This document shows, piece after piece, positions 1 to 9,332 of a DNA stretch of 64,000 nucleotides (positions within the stretch are counted from its first letter, which is position 1; each line of letters begins with the position of its first letter). The DNA comes from Dyadobacter sp. SG02. GTDB lineage: Bacteria; Bacteroidota; Bacteroidia; Cytophagales; Spirosomataceae. Where the stretch lies: positions 248,001 to 312,000 of the forward strand of contig NZ_FNYL01000009.1 of assembly GCF_900109045.1 (NCBI RefSeq), in the 5' to 3' direction. The notes beneath the pieces were generated by a model, which saw only the letters and a program-made list of their open reading frames with translations, made no database searches and was not told the origin of the DNA. Position numbers and translations under genes: made by a program.

Positions 1-516
1 CTGATTTTCAAAAAAGAAGTACTGGAAAAAGTGGGTTATATGAATAGCCGCGAAAATTTCGGGGAAGACTACCACCTCGCCGTCAGGATTGCTGCTGCGG
101 GCTATGGAAATGTTTATTGCGACAAGGTATTGTCGGCCTACCGCGTCTGGACAGATCCCGGCAGGGTGCGCAACCGCCGAAAACTGGCGGAGATCAACGG
201 ATTGTATGCGGTGTTCTCGCAGGCGCTCACGTGTGCATTCGAGCAACGCGGCTGGGATACGGGTGCGATAGCCCGCGCGCGGGAGCGATTCGCAGTCCGC
301 CATTCCGAATGCCTTTCGTGGGCCATTTACAGCGAAGAAGAGAAAGCCATATTGGAGCATTCCATTCTCGAACTTTCCCCGACACCCATTACAAAATGTT
401 TTATATGGCTGCACAAAAACGGTTTCGGTCCTGTCATCCGATCCTACCGGGACATCCGGACGGCCATGAAGCTGCAACTCAAAAATTGGATACCTGTAAC
501 GCGCCATGCCTTATGA
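1..516 (+). CDS. Glycosyltransferase family 2, C-terminal part (cut by window start)
   Basis: The reading frame is open from base 1, so only the last 171 residues are present. It carries the GEDYHLAVR stretch, the acidic 'ED' motif that follows the catalytic core in many GT2 (GT-A fold) enzymes, followed by a helical tail of the kind that packs against the membrane. The N-terminal nucleotide-binding half and the DxD motif lie outside the window. The stop overlaps the next start as ATGA, so it is almost certainly co-translated with the following GT4 gene in the exopolysaccharide operon. The donor and acceptor sugars cannot be told from sequence. Confidence 0.8.
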   Translation: MIFKKEVLEKVGYMNSRENFGEDYHLAVRIAAAGYGNVYCDKVLSAYRVWTDPGRVRNRRKLAEINGLYAVFSQALTCAFEQRGWDTGAIARARERFAVRHSECLSWAIYSEEEKAILEHSILELSPTPITKCFIWLHKNGFGPVIRSYRDIRTAMKLQLKNWIPVTRHAL

Positions 517-1763
517 AAGCCCTTCTATCCCACCCTACCGGTAATGCCAATGTGCGCGCGATCGCCAACGAGCTCGCACGCACGCGCAAGCTGCAAGGCT
601 TTTACACCACCATCGCATCCTTCCAGGGGACCAAAACGGATACAGCCAGCCGTCTGCCCGGATTAGGCGACCTGAAACGCAGAAGTTTTGATCCTGCGCT
701 GCGGGCCCACACCCATACCCATCCCTGGTTCGAACTCGCGAGGATATTTGCCGGAAAAACCAGAATGCGCAGCCTGACAGCGCATGAATCCGGCTTTTTC
801 TCCATTGATAAAGTATACCAGGAAATGGACCGCTACGTGGCCCGGCAACTGCCTGGTCTGATCAAAACAGATCTGGACGTAGTTTACGCCTATGAGGACG
901 GCGCTTTGGAAACATTCAGCCAGGCCCGCAAACTGGGCATTACCTGTGTGTACGAATTACCGATCGCATTCTGGAAAACGGGCCGGCGGTTGTTGGAGGA
1001 AGAAGCCATCCGCCTCCCCGAATGGTCGGGAACCCTCGCTGGCGGCATCAGCGATTCAGGGCAAAAACTGGAAAGAAAAAGCATGGAACTCGAACTTGCC
1101 GATGTGGTAGTCACCCCCGGAAGCTTCGTCGCCGACTCCCTCAACGGGATGATAACGGGAAAAAAGCTGATCGTCTCGCCGTTCGGCTCCCCGCCCTGCC
1201 ATTTCCTGAACCAAAAATCGACACGCCCCGGCCGTGCGTTACGGGTGTTGTTCGCAGGGACATTAAGCCAGCGAAAAGGGCTTGCCGATCTTTTACAAGC
1301 AATTAAAATACTGAATACCAACAAAATAGAGCTGGTAATCATGGGAAGCCTGGTGCTTGATCTTTCTTTTTACAGAAAACAGCATCCCGGTTTTACCTAC
1401 GAACCCACCCGGCCCCACGCCGATGTGCTGCGCCTGATGCGCACCTGCGATGTGCTTTGCCTTCCGTCCATCGTAGAAGGCCGGGCGCTGGTGATACAGG
1501 AAGCGATGACCCAGGGACTGCCCGTGATCATCACAGCCAACACCGGCGGAAAAGACCTGATCATAGAAGGGAAAACCGGCTTCGAAGTCCCGATCCGGTG
1601 CCCGGAGGCCATCGCCGACAGACTGCATTGGTTCCTCGACCACCGCAACCGCCTCGAAGAAATGGGGGAACATGCCCAGCGACACGCCGCATCCTACTCG
1701 TGGACGGTTTACGCACACAACATTATCACCGGAATAGAAGAAACACTTGCAAATAAATCCTAA
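513..1763 (+). CDS. Glycosyltransferase family 4 (GT-B fold)
   Basis: 416 residues. The start at 513 was chosen because its ATG overlaps the upstream stop (ATGA) and the protein then begins MKALLSHPTGNANVRAIA, a normal GT4 N-terminus. The open frame extends upstream to 117, but that part only shadows the preceding GT2 gene. The C-terminal half shows the GT4 donor-site pattern: DVLCLPSIVEGRALVIQEAM followed by GLPVIITANTGGKDLI, with the E-x7-E pair. It would be a cytoplasmic or membrane-associated enzyme transferring a nucleotide-activated sugar onto a lipid-linked exopolysaccharide repeat unit. Five bases separate it from the membrane protein downstream. Family assignment is secure; the sugar is unknown. 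Confidence 0.88.
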   Translation: MKALLSHPTGNANVRAIANELARTRKLQGFYTTIASFQGTKTDTASRLPGLGDLKRRSFDPALRAHTHTHPWFELARIFAGKTRMRSLTAHESGFFSIDKVYQEMDRYVARQLPGLIKTDLDVVYAYEDGALETFSQARKLGITCVYELPIAFWKTGRRLLEEEAIRLPEWSGTLAGGISDSGQKLERKSMELELADVVVTPGSFVADSLNGMITGKKLIVSPFGSPPCHFLNQKSTRPGRALRVLFAGTLSQRKGLADLLQAIKILNTNKIELVIMGSLVLDLSFYRKQHPGFTYEPTRPHADVLRLMRTCDVLCLPSIVEGRALVIQEAMTQGLPVIITANTGGKDLIIEGKTGFEVPIRCPEAIADRLHWFLDHRNRLEEMGEHAQRHAASYSWTVYAHNIITGIEETLANKS

Positions 1764-1768
1764 CTGAA

Positions 1769-3121
1769 ATGGTCGGAAAAACTACCTGGGAAAGTTTTGC
1801 GGAGATGACTTATGGAGAAACCCATTCGGCAGCGCTTCGGCAACGCTCCGTTTCGCACACCATCGCAAAGGGTATCTGGCTGTATTTCTGGCTATTGATA
1901 CTCGAAGGCGCATTGCGCAAATGGCTTCTCCCGGGCCTGGCGGCACCATTGCTCATTGTCCGCGATCCTGTGGCAATATGGTTGCTCGCGCTGGCATTCC
2001 GCGAAGGTATTTTCAGGAGTAACGGCTACACCGTGGCAGCCGTGCTCATCACTTTTGCATCGTTCCTCCTTACGCTGTTCATGGGCCACGGCGACCTTAC
2101 CGTTGCCGTTTACGGGGCGCGCATTATGCTTATTCAATTCCCTTTGCTGTTCCTTATCGGGATTGTATTCGATCATGACCACGTAATCAAAGTGGGTAAA
2201 GTGTTACTGATCATCACCCCTTTGATGACCATCCTGATGGCCGTGCAGTTTTACAGCCCGCAATCCGCATGGGTCAACAGGGGACTGGGGGGCGACCTGC
2301 GCGGGGGCGGTTTCAGCGGTGCGATGGGCTTTTTCAGGCCTCCCGGAACATTTTCCTTTATCACAGGGCTGGCTTCTTTTTACGGGCTGGTAGCAGCTTA
2401 TGTGTTTTTTTTCTGGCTGGACGATACCCGCTACGTGCCCAAAGGCTTGCTCGTTGTTTCAACCTGTTGCCTGCTGGCCGCTATTCCGCTATCGATCAGC
2501 CGGACGCTTCTTTTCGAAGTCGTGCTTTCGGTCGCATTTGCATTCATTGCCGCCATGGCCAGGCCCAGGTATCTGTCGCGCATGCTATTCGCCTTTGGTG
2601 CCGGCGTGCTGCTGTTTTTTGGCTTATTGGGTTTTGGTTTCTTCCGTACAGCCGTCGAAGCATTTACCTCCCGTTTCGAGTCGGCTGCGATGGTAGAAGG
2701 CGGGCTTAAAGGCACTCTGGGCGACCGCTTTCTGGGAGGTATGGTTTCGGCCATTACCGAAACGGGCGACGAGTCGCTGTTCGTAGGGAAAGGACTTGGA
2801 ATGGGTACGAACGCGGGTGCCAAGTTGCTGACGGGTACCAACCGGTTTCTGATCGCAGAGGGCGAATGGGGGCGGATCATCGGAGAAATGGGTATGATAC
2901 TCGGGCTGATCACGATCCTGCTCCGGGCCCGGCTGATTTTTAAACTAAGCCTTGACGCCGTCAGGGCAATGCAAAGGGAGAATTTTCTTCCGTGGATGCT
3001 CGTGAGTTTTTCGCTGATCAACATTTTACAGGGCCAATGGGCCCAACCTGCCTCCCTGGGCTTTGCGGTGCTGTCGGGCGGCCTGATACTCGCATCGCTC
3101 AAAGGCCCCGTCACTCCTTAA
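1769..3121 (+). CDS. O-antigen ligase/polymerase-like integral membrane protein
   Basis: 450 residues with about ten hydrophobic segments spread from residue 30 to the end. The middle contains a long polar loop with FFRPPGTFSF, comparable to the periplasmic G/R-rich loop of Wzy and WaaL-type proteins (O-antigen ligase superfamily). In an exopolysaccharide locus such a protein would polymerise lipid-linked repeat units on the outer face of the inner membrane. It sits in the operon with 5 bases upstream and 13 downstream. These families diverge strongly, so topology and context carry more weight here than motifs. A flippase is the main alternative, but the loop argues against it. Confidence 0.65.
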   Translation: MVGKTTWESFAEMTYGETHSAALRQRSVSHTIAKGIWLYFWLLILEGALRKWLLPGLAAPLLIVRDPVAIWLLALAFREGIFRSNGYTVAAVLITFASFLLTLFMGHGDLTVAVYGARIMLIQFPLLFLIGIVFDHDHVIKVGKVLLIITPLMTILMAVQFYSPQSAWVNRGLGGDLRGGGFSGAMGFFRPPGTFSFITGLASFYGLVAAYVFFFWLDDTRYVPKGLLVVSTCCLLAAIPLSISRTLLFEVVLSVAFAFIAAMARPRYLSRMLFAFGAGVLLFFGLLGFGFFRTAVEAFTSRFESAAMVEGGLKGTLGDRFLGGMVSAITETGDESLFVGKGLGMGTNAGAKLLTGTNRFLIAEGEWGRIIGEMGMILGLITILLRARLIFKLSLDAVRAMQRENFLPWMLVSFSLINILQGQWAQPASLGFAVLSGGLILASLKGPVTP

Positions 3122-3134
3122 TTTACACCCGAAC

Positions 3135-4355
3135 ATGAACATTGTTTTTTTCTCCCATCCCGTTTTCCTGGGCTCGATCAGCACACAGCGCTATGCACGG
3201 TGGCTGGCCGAAGGAATGGAGCAACGGGGGCACCGGGTTCAGCTATGGATACCGGAGCCGCGTTGCTTTAACCTGCCTGTTCCGACAAAACTCAAAAAAT
3301 GGCTGGGCTATGCAGATCAATATATCTTCTTCCCCTATTGGGTAAAAAAACAGGTTAAAAAGCAGCCGGAAGGCACATTATTTGTGCTTACCGACCATTC
3401 TCTGGGTATCTGGTCGTATCTGATCAACAGCCATGCCCACGTGGTGCATTGCCACGATTTTCTGGCCCAATTTTCGGCGATGGGCCGGGTGGCCGAAAAC
3501 CCTATCACATGGAGTGGCCGCAAATACCAGGCATTTATCCGGCGGGGTTTCCGCAGGGCAACTCATTTTATATCCATTTCTGAAAAGACCCGTGAAGATC
3601 TCCACGAGCTGCTGGATTCAGTACCGGTGATTTCGAAAGTGATTTATAACGGCCTCGTCCAACCCTATACACCTGCCAGGAATACCGCCGCAACCCTTGC
3701 CTACGTGGCAAAAGAAACAGGAATTGACCTTTCAGGGGGCTATCTCCTCCATGTAGGCGGTAACCAGTGGAACAAAAACCGCAGAGGCATGATCGAGATA
3801 TACACACAATGGTGTGAAAACCCCGATCACCTTATGCCGCTTATGATGATCGGCCCGGCGCCTGACCATGTGATCCGTAAAGTGTGGGCTGCATCGCCTT
3901 TCAGGCACCGGATCCATTTCCTGATCGATCAAACCGACGACTTTGTGGCCCGTGCCTACCAGGCGGCCACCGCATTCATTTTCCCTTCCATGGCCGAAGG
4001 TTTCGGCTGGCCTATTGCCGAGGCTATGGCCAGCGGGACGCCGGTGATTACAACAAGCGATATGCCGATGATGGAAGTAGCAGGAGATGCTGCCCTCTTT
4101 ATCCAAAAAAGGCCTTCTGATGAAAAACTGGTGGAACAATGGGCAAAGGATTCGGCCAACGTCATCGATCAGCTGCTGCATTATACCAAGGAAGAACGCC
4201 GGCAACTCATCGACCGGGGGCTGCGCAATGCGGAGCGCTTCGACAGCCAGGAAACGATAGCGAAGATTGAAAGGGTTTACGAAGCCATTGCGCGACAGGC
4301 AGTTGATAATCTTCCTCCTAACGACAAATCCGATGTTTCAGCACAATATCGATGA
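3135..4355 (+). CDS. Glycosyltransferase family 4 (GT-B fold)
   Basis: 406 residues. The N-terminus (MNIVFFSHPVFLGSISTQRYARWL) is the acceptor-side Rossmann fold. The C-terminal half has the GT4 signature GFGWPIAEAMASGTPVITT, with the E-x7-E motif, then EVAGDAALFI. A central HVGGNQWNKNR segment is typical of the nucleotide-sugar binding start of the second domain. The last 23 bases overlap the acetyltransferase gene that follows. It is expected to add one sugar to the growing repeat unit; specificity is not readable. Confidence 0.88.
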   Translation: MNIVFFSHPVFLGSISTQRYARWLAEGMEQRGHRVQLWIPEPRCFNLPVPTKLKKWLGYADQYIFFPYWVKKQVKKQPEGTLFVLTDHSLGIWSYLINSHAHVVHCHDFLAQFSAMGRVAENPITWSGRKYQAFIRRGFRRATHFISISEKTREDLHELLDSVPVISKVIYNGLVQPYTPARNTAATLAYVAKETGIDLSGGYLLHVGGNQWNKNRRGMIEIYTQWCENPDHLMPLMMIGPAPDHVIRKVWAASPFRHRIHFLIDQTDDFVARAYQAATAFIFPSMAEGFGWPIAEAMASGTPVITTSDMPMMEVAGDAALFIQKRPSDEKLVEQWAKDSANVIDQLLHYTKEERRQLIDRGLRNAERFDSQETIAKIERVYEAIARQAVDNLPPNDKSDVSAQYR

Positions 4356-4920
4356 TACCGATCCCTATAAAAGACCGGTATTTTCAGTCCGGAATAAAAT
4401 CATAAGGCTGCTATGGAAAACATGCTGGCTTTTATGCTGCTCGTGGACGCCCGCTCCCCTGCACACATGGCGTGTGTTTGTGCTCAGGGCCTTCGGCGCC
4501 AAAATCGGGAAGACAAACTTCATTTATCCCGATTGTAAAATATGGGCGCCCTGGTTGCTGGAAACGGAAGACGTGGTGACGATCGGCCCGAATGTGGAAA
4601 TCTATAATCCCGGGGGTGTGTATCTCGGGCACCACGCCATTATCTCCCAGCACGCATTCCTGTGCGGCGCCACGCACGATTACAACCGTCTGGAATTTAC
4701 CTATATCAAAAAGCAAATCTACATTTCCCCATATGCCTGGATCTGCTCCAAAGCCATTGTTCTCGCCGGGGTCAACTGCGGTGAGGGAAGCGTGCTGGGT
4801 GCAGGGGCCATTACTTCGAAAAACCTCGATCCCTGGATGGTCTACACGGGGAATCCTGCTCACTCCATTAGAAAACGCCATAACTTCCTGATCCAACATG
4901 AACCTGATCCATCCGCTTAA
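4333..4920 (+). CDS. WcaF-like exopolysaccharide O-acetyltransferase (left-handed beta-helix)
   Basis: 195 residues. The open frame begins at 4267, but the ATG at 4333 gives the usual family start, MFQHNIDDTDPYKRPVFSV. The body has an isoleucine/valine-rich hexapeptide pattern (KIGKTNFIYPDCKIWAPW, then VTIGPNVEIYNPGGVYLG), the hallmark of left-handed beta-helix acyltransferases. The catalytic-type histidine follows in CGATHDYN. This matches colanic acid acetyltransferases of the WcaF group, which transfer acetyl from acetyl-CoA to a sugar hydroxyl. It overlaps both neighbours by 23 bases, suggesting translational coupling. Confidence 0.85.
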   Translation: MFQHNIDDTDPYKRPVFSVRNKIIRLLWKTCWLLCCSWTPAPLHTWRVFVLRAFGAKIGKTNFIYPDCKIWAPWLLETEDVVTIGPNVEIYNPGGVYLGHHAIISQHAFLCGATHDYNRLEFTYIKKQIYISPYAWICSKAIVLAGVNCGEGSVLGAGAITSKNLDPWMVYTGNPAHSIRKRHNFLIQHEPDPSA

Positions 4921-6550
4921 CATCCTCTACGATCTCTGTATTGTGGGCGCAGGACCGGCCGGGATTATTACCGCGCTGGAATACTGCCGCTACAATCCCG
5001 GCAAAAAAATCCTGCTCGTCGAGTACGGACGTGGCCGCAACCAGCATCACAATGCGCTCGACGATTCCATCAAAATCGACAATCCGGCCAATCATTATCA
5101 TCCCTACGAATGCACCAACAAAGGTCTTGGCGGCACCTCCGCGACCTGGGGTGGCAGGTGTGTGATGTACGACGAAATCGATTTTATGGAGCGCAGCGTT
5201 ACAGGTGACGACTGCACCTGGGGAGCCGACGTGCTCGCCGGCCTGCGGCCCTACCTGCCGAAAGCAGCCGAATATTTCGAATGCGGCGAACCGATTTTCA
5301 ACCTTAAAGATATCGAAGAATTCAGGGGCACCCATATTGCGGAAGGCTTTGTGGAAGGCATCGTCACCGACTCCGTGGTTGAGCGGTGGAGTATGCCCAC
5401 CCGCTTTGGTAGCCGCTATTCGAACCGGCTGAAAAAAACACGTGATATCCATGTTCTGCAAGGCTTCGAAATCAGAGATATGCAATCCCCTAATGCCGCG
5501 GGAACTGTTACTTCGGTAAAAATCCGCAATGTGTCCACAGCGACGGAATCGGAAGTGACGGCCAAAAGATTTGTTCTGGCGGCCGGAACGCAGGAAACGA
5601 CCAGGGCACTGCTTCGGAACAAGCAGCTTTTCAAAAACCTGGATTCAATACCGGAAGCCCTGGGACATTACTACCAGGGACATATTTCAGGGAAAGTGGC
5701 GTCGGTCGTTTTTCACGGAAACCCGCAAAAGACGGATTATGGTTTTCTCAAAGGCAAAGACAAAACCTATCTCAGACGCCGGTTTCAGTTCACCTCCAAT
5801 TTTTTGAAGGAACAAAACCTGCTCAATACCGCTATTTGGCTTGACAACCCACTCTATTACAACCCGGCACACCGCAACGGAGCGATGTCGCTGATGTACC
5901 TCGCCATGATCACGCCCGTATTGGGCAAAAAACTGGCGCCTCCCGCGATAGCCGAATCCATTACAAAAGGAATGAGAACGGGGGTGAAACGCCATATACT
6001 GAATATCCTTCGCGAGTTGCCCCATTCGCTGACCATTCCCGCCGCGATATTTTACAAGCGGTATCTACTGAAACGAAAGCTCCCGGGCGTCTTTTTATTT
6101 TCACCGGAAAACAAGTACGCGCTGCATTTTCATGCAGAACAACTGCCCCAGTACCGCAACCGCATGTACCTGGGCGAAGACCGTGAGACATTGCACATCG
6201 ATTATTCTCTGGCCGATGAAGATATACGCTCGGTGATCCGTACGCACGAGGCACTGGATCACTGGCTGCGGGAATGCGGCTGTGGCGAGTTGCAATACTG
6301 GTTTGGCGAGGACGCGATTTTCGAAGCTATCAAAGGCATGTCCAGGGACGGAATGCATCAGTCCGGCACCACGCGAATGGCCGAGAGCCCGGCCCGGGGC
6401 GTGGTGGATATGGACCTGAAATTGTGGGGAACAAAAAATGTATACATATGCAGCAGTTCGGTGTACCCCACCTCAGGGCAGGCCAATCCAACCTTTCTGT
6501 TGGGAGTATTTGCCTGCCGGCTTGCGAAACATTTAACGACCGCCCCATGA
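4898..6550 (+). CDS. GMC-type FAD-dependent oxidoreductase
   Basis: 550 residues. A Rossmann motif, LCIVGAGPAGIITALEY, lies at about residues 12-28 and is followed by a glycine-rich FAD loop, GLGGTSATWGGRC, near residue 78. The C-terminus has the GMC pattern SGTTRM...GVVD..LK.WGTKNVYI, then SGQANPTF, where GMC enzymes hold the active-site Asn/His region. The likely reaction is flavin-dependent oxidation of a sugar or alcohol hydroxyl. GMC-like enzymes are found in polysaccharide loci, but the substrate here is unknown. The first 23 bases overlap the acetyltransferase and the stop overlaps the next start (ATGA), so it belongs to the exopolysaccharide operon. Confidence 0.85.
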   Translation: MNLIHPLNILYDLCIVGAGPAGIITALEYCRYNPGKKILLVEYGRGRNQHHNALDDSIKIDNPANHYHPYECTNKGLGGTSATWGGRCVMYDEIDFMERSVTGDDCTWGADVLAGLRPYLPKAAEYFECGEPIFNLKDIEEFRGTHIAEGFVEGIVTDSVVERWSMPTRFGSRYSNRLKKTRDIHVLQGFEIRDMQSPNAAGTVTSVKIRNVSTATESEVTAKRFVLAAGTQETTRALLRNKQLFKNLDSIPEALGHYYQGHISGKVASVVFHGNPQKTDYGFLKGKDKTYLRRRFQFTSNFLKEQNLLNTAIWLDNPLYYNPAHRNGAMSLMYLAMITPVLGKKLAPPAIAESITKGMRTGVKRHILNILRELPHSLTIPAAIFYKRYLLKRKLPGVFLFSPENKYALHFHAEQLPQYRNRMYLGEDRETLHIDYSLADEDIRSVIRTHEALDHWLRECGCGELQYWFGEDAIFEAIKGMSRDGMHQSGTTRMAESPARGVVDMDLKLWGTKNVYICSSSVYPTSGQANPTFLLGVFACRLAKHLTTAP

Positions 6551-7422
6551 GAAAGATCGAACTTGTGGAAGGAATCCATTCATCCGTGCTTGGTCTGGGG
6601 TGTGCGCCGGTAATGGGCTCGGTCGACTCGAAAACATGCCGCCGGGCGCTGAGCCTGGCCTATGAACACGGCATAACCCACTTCGACCTGGCGCGATCGT
6701 ACGGATACGGCGACGCGGAAGCATTGGTGGGACGCGTTTTCAAAAACAAGCGCGACCGGATCGTGCTGGCGAGCAAATTCGGGATCAAAGCAAACTGGAA
6801 AGCCGGGCTGCTGCGTCCTATCAAGCCTATCGTGCGGCTGCTGCGCGATTCAGAAAAACGCCTGAACGAAGACACGGGCCCCACACGGGAAGAGGGAAAT
6901 ACCACCGCCGACCTTTTCCTGCAAAGGATCGAAATCAACGGAACGGAAATGCGTAAGAGTCTGGAAAAAAGCCTTAAAGCGCTTAAAACCGATTACCTCG
7001 ACTATTTTATGGTGCACGAACCGCTTTACGGTATTACCAATATCGACGAGATCTTCGATACTGCCGCACGTTTAAAGGCCGATGGTAAAATCAGGGCATT
7101 TGGCCTGGCTTTCAAGCAATCGCAAAAATATCTGCACGAGTCCTACTACGACCGTTTCGACATCCTGCAAATCGACAGCCCTCGTTCCGAGCAGGGTTAC
7201 CGCGATCTGGTTGAGGAGCGTTCCGGACAGCCCAACATATTTTTTTCACCATTGCGGGGCGCGGGCGTTGCCATCAGCCCCGGTAAAAAAATTGAAAAAC
7301 TGATCAGGGATTTTCCGAAGAGTGTCGTGCTATGTTCGATGTTCAGCGAAAAACATCTGATCGAAAATGCGGAAATCGCCACTCACACTTCCGTTCCCGA
7401 TCCCGATAATTATTTACCTTAA
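6547..7422 (+). CDS. Aldo/keto reductase family protein
   Basis: 291 residues. The start at 6547 overlaps the GMC stop by four bases (ATGA) and gives MRKIELVEGIHSSVLGLGC; the frame upstream to 6274 shadows the GMC gene. The AKR TIM-barrel landmarks are present: GITHFDLARSYGYGDAE (catalytic Asp and Tyr), VLASKFGIKA (catalytic Lys) and DYFMVHEPL (catalytic His). It would be an NAD(P)H-dependent carbonyl reductase in the cytoplasm. Its coupling to the flavin oxidoreductase suggests an oxidise-then-reduce step, for example epimerising or deoxygenating a sugar; that link is inference. Confidence 0.87.
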   Translation: MRKIELVEGIHSSVLGLGCAPVMGSVDSKTCRRALSLAYEHGITHFDLARSYGYGDAEALVGRVFKNKRDRIVLASKFGIKANWKAGLLRPIKPIVRLLRDSEKRLNEDTGPTREEGNTTADLFLQRIEINGTEMRKSLEKSLKALKTDYLDYFMVHEPLYGITNIDEIFDTAARLKADGKIRAFGLAFKQSQKYLHESYYDRFDILQIDSPRSEQGYRDLVEERSGQPNIFFSPLRGAGVAISPGKKIEKLIRDFPKSVVLCSMFSEKHLIENAEIATHTSVPDPDNYLP

Positions 7423-7425
7423 AAC

Positions 7426-8298
7426 ATGGAAGCAATGATCTCAGTCGCAATCCTCACCAAAAATGAAGAACAGGACCTTCCGCTTTGCCTGGCATCAGTC
7501 AAATGGTCTAATGACATTCACATCCTGGACTCGGGCAGCACCGACCGCACCATCGAAATAGGCAAGGCCCGTTCTGCGAAGATCTGGTACAATCAGTTTG
7601 AAAGTTTCGGCAAGCAACGAAACTATGCGCTAGACCACATTCCTTTCCGGTACGACTGGATACTTTTCCTGGATGCGGACGAGGTCATGACACAGGATTT
7701 TTTTGTAGCGATGCGGCAGGCGATCTTGTCTGCCGGTCCTGATGTTGCCGGGTTTTATTGCTGCTGGAAAATGATTTATGAAAACAAATGGCTGAAACAC
7801 TGCGACAATTTCCCCAGATGGCAATTCCGGCTCTTAAGAAGGGACCGGGCAAGGTTCAAGGATTTCGGGCATGGTCAGAAAGAAGACAAGATCATCGGCC
7901 GTATCGAATACCTGAGAGAACCATACCTGCATTATGGATTTTCCAAAGGCTGGTCCCACTGGATCAATCGCCATAACCGGTATTCCGACCAGGAGGCGTC
8001 CAGCCGTATTTATAACCGTCCGCCATTCGGGCATATTTTTTCAAAGCATTCCAGCGAAAGCATTCCCGCGCTCAAATCCTGGCTGAGCGATGTGCCGGGC
8101 TGGCCGCTGCTCAGGTTTGTACAGGCTTACTTGTTTAACCTCGGATTTTTGGAAGGAATGCCGGGATTGATCTACTGTGTCAACATGGCTTACTACGAAT
8201 TTCTGGTGCAAATCAAAATGAGGGAGCTCAGAGGCAAAAAGCATCAGAAAAACGGCCAGCCGCATCAGTCGACGGTCGTTAACCCGACGATCTTCTGA
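7426..8298 (+). CDS. Glycosyltransferase family 2 (WaaE/KdtX-like)
   Basis: 290 residues. The N-terminus has ISVAILTKNEEQDLPLCLASV and then HILDSGSTDRT, the GT-A nucleotide-binding elements; LFLDADE holds the DxD metal-binding motif near residue 84. The overall pattern resembles the lipopolysaccharide core beta-1,4-glucosyltransferase group. The C-terminal third is basic and amphipathic, consistent with a peripheral membrane protein. An internal ATG at 7435 is a possible alternative start. It ends 20 bases inside the convergent acyltransferase gene. It is the last plus-strand gene of the first exopolysaccharide run. Confidence 0.87.
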   Translation: MEAMISVAILTKNEEQDLPLCLASVKWSNDIHILDSGSTDRTIEIGKARSAKIWYNQFESFGKQRNYALDHIPFRYDWILFLDADEVMTQDFFVAMRQAILSAGPDVAGFYCCWKMIYENKWLKHCDNFPRWQFRLLRRDRARFKDFGHGQKEDKIIGRIEYLREPYLHYGFSKGWSHWINRHNRYSDQEASSRIYNRPPFGHIFSKHSSESIPALKSWLSDVPGWPLLRFVQAYLFNLGFLEGMPGLIYCVNMAYYEFLVQIKMRELRGKKHQKNGQPHQSTVVNPTIF

Positions 8299-9322
8299 AC
8301 CGGGCCCGGTAATTGAGGATGTTATCGCGCAGGCTGATACTGGGCTGCTCCACGGTTTTGTAAAAAGCCAGGCCCGCAAGGTAGATCGCAAGCATGCAGG
8401 CCGGTAATGTAACGAACAGCGCATACGCGGGAAATTGATGAAATAGTCTATCGAACAAATTGAGCACCAGGGCGTGTGTGAGGTAAAGTGAGTAAGCCAT
8501 CCACGCGACGCGCCTGACAAAATTTAATTTACTAAACACGAAAACAGGCGCATGGAAAAAACAGATGAGCAGCATTCCCGCTGAACAAACGAGAAGAAAA
8601 TAACCGAGGGAATATTTCAGCCTTGAATCCAAATCCGTCAGCCAATATGCCATGCCGATAAAAAGCGCCGTTGAAATAATGCTTGCATAAGTACCGGGCC
8701 TGACGGAAAACTTGTAATGATTGAAAACGTACGCGATCGTACAACCCAATGCAATCCCGTCGAACCTGAAAATAGTGGCGGTATGAAAATAGCCAAACTC
8801 CCCTATTGCGAAATTCCCTTCATAGTACCGTATCAGAGTCGGCGTGAGTGTAACCGCGATCCAAAGCGCCAGGTAAAGATTCCGGCGGGGCACCTTTGCC
8901 AGCAAAAGTACGATGAGCGGAAAAACGAGATAGAAATGCTCCTCGATACACAACGACCACGAAATTTTAAAAAACGGGATCACTGAGTAAAAGTTTTGGA
9001 AGAAAAAAAGGAAGCCGGGGTCAAACGGCTCGCTTCTGCTCACAAAAACCGCCGAATACGATAATGCCAGCGCAACAAGATAAGGCGGATAAGTTCTCAG
9101 AAACCGTTGAAGCCAAAAGCGGGCCAGGTTTCCGTCCGATTTGCGATAGTAAATATCCGCGATGAGAAAGCCACTCAGCACAAAGAACAATTCGACGCCG
9201 TATTTACCGATCGCTACGGCCCAATGGAGTGTAAACCGCTCTCCTACATGATAATAAATGACCAGGGTTATTGCTAGAAATCGGTAAAAGTCAAGATTGG
9301 CGATTCTGTTGGAGGGTTTCAT
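8279..9322 (-). CDS. Acyltransferase family 3 (OafA-like) membrane protein
   Basis: 347 residues with about ten transmembrane segments. The N-terminus NLDFYRFLAITLVIYYHVG contains the family histidine, and VELFFVLSGFLIADIYYRK is the characteristic second element. Members acylate cell-surface sugars (O-antigen, Nod factor, exopolysaccharide) at the inner membrane. It is convergent with the GT2 gene (20-base overlap of the 3' ends) and lies 10 bases downstream of the PhyH-like gene, with which it probably forms a two-gene minus-strand unit inside the polysaccharide locus. Confidence 0.87.
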   Translation of the reverse strand: MKPSNRIANLDFYRFLAITLVIYYHVGERFTLHWAVAIGKYGVELFFVLSGFLIADIYYRKSDGNLARFWLQRFLRTYPPYLVALALSYSAVFVSRSEPFDPGFLFFFQNFYSVIPFFKISWSLCIEEHFYLVFPLIVLLLAKVPRRNLYLALWIAVTLTPTLIRYYEGNFAIGEFGYFHTATIFRFDGIALGCTIAYVFNHYKFSVRPGTYASIISTALFIGMAYWLTDLDSRLKYSLGYFLLVCSAGMLLICFFHAPVFVFSKLNFVRRVAWMAYSLYLTHALVLNLFDRLFHQFPAYALFVTLPACMLAIYLAGLAFYKTVEQPSISLRDNILNYRARFRRSSG

Positions 9323-9332
9323 CCGTATGCTG

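Noticed and set aside
117..512. Long upstream extension of the GT4 gene
   Set aside because: It overlaps the preceding GT2 gene in another frame; the ATG at 513 with ATGA overlap fits the family start.
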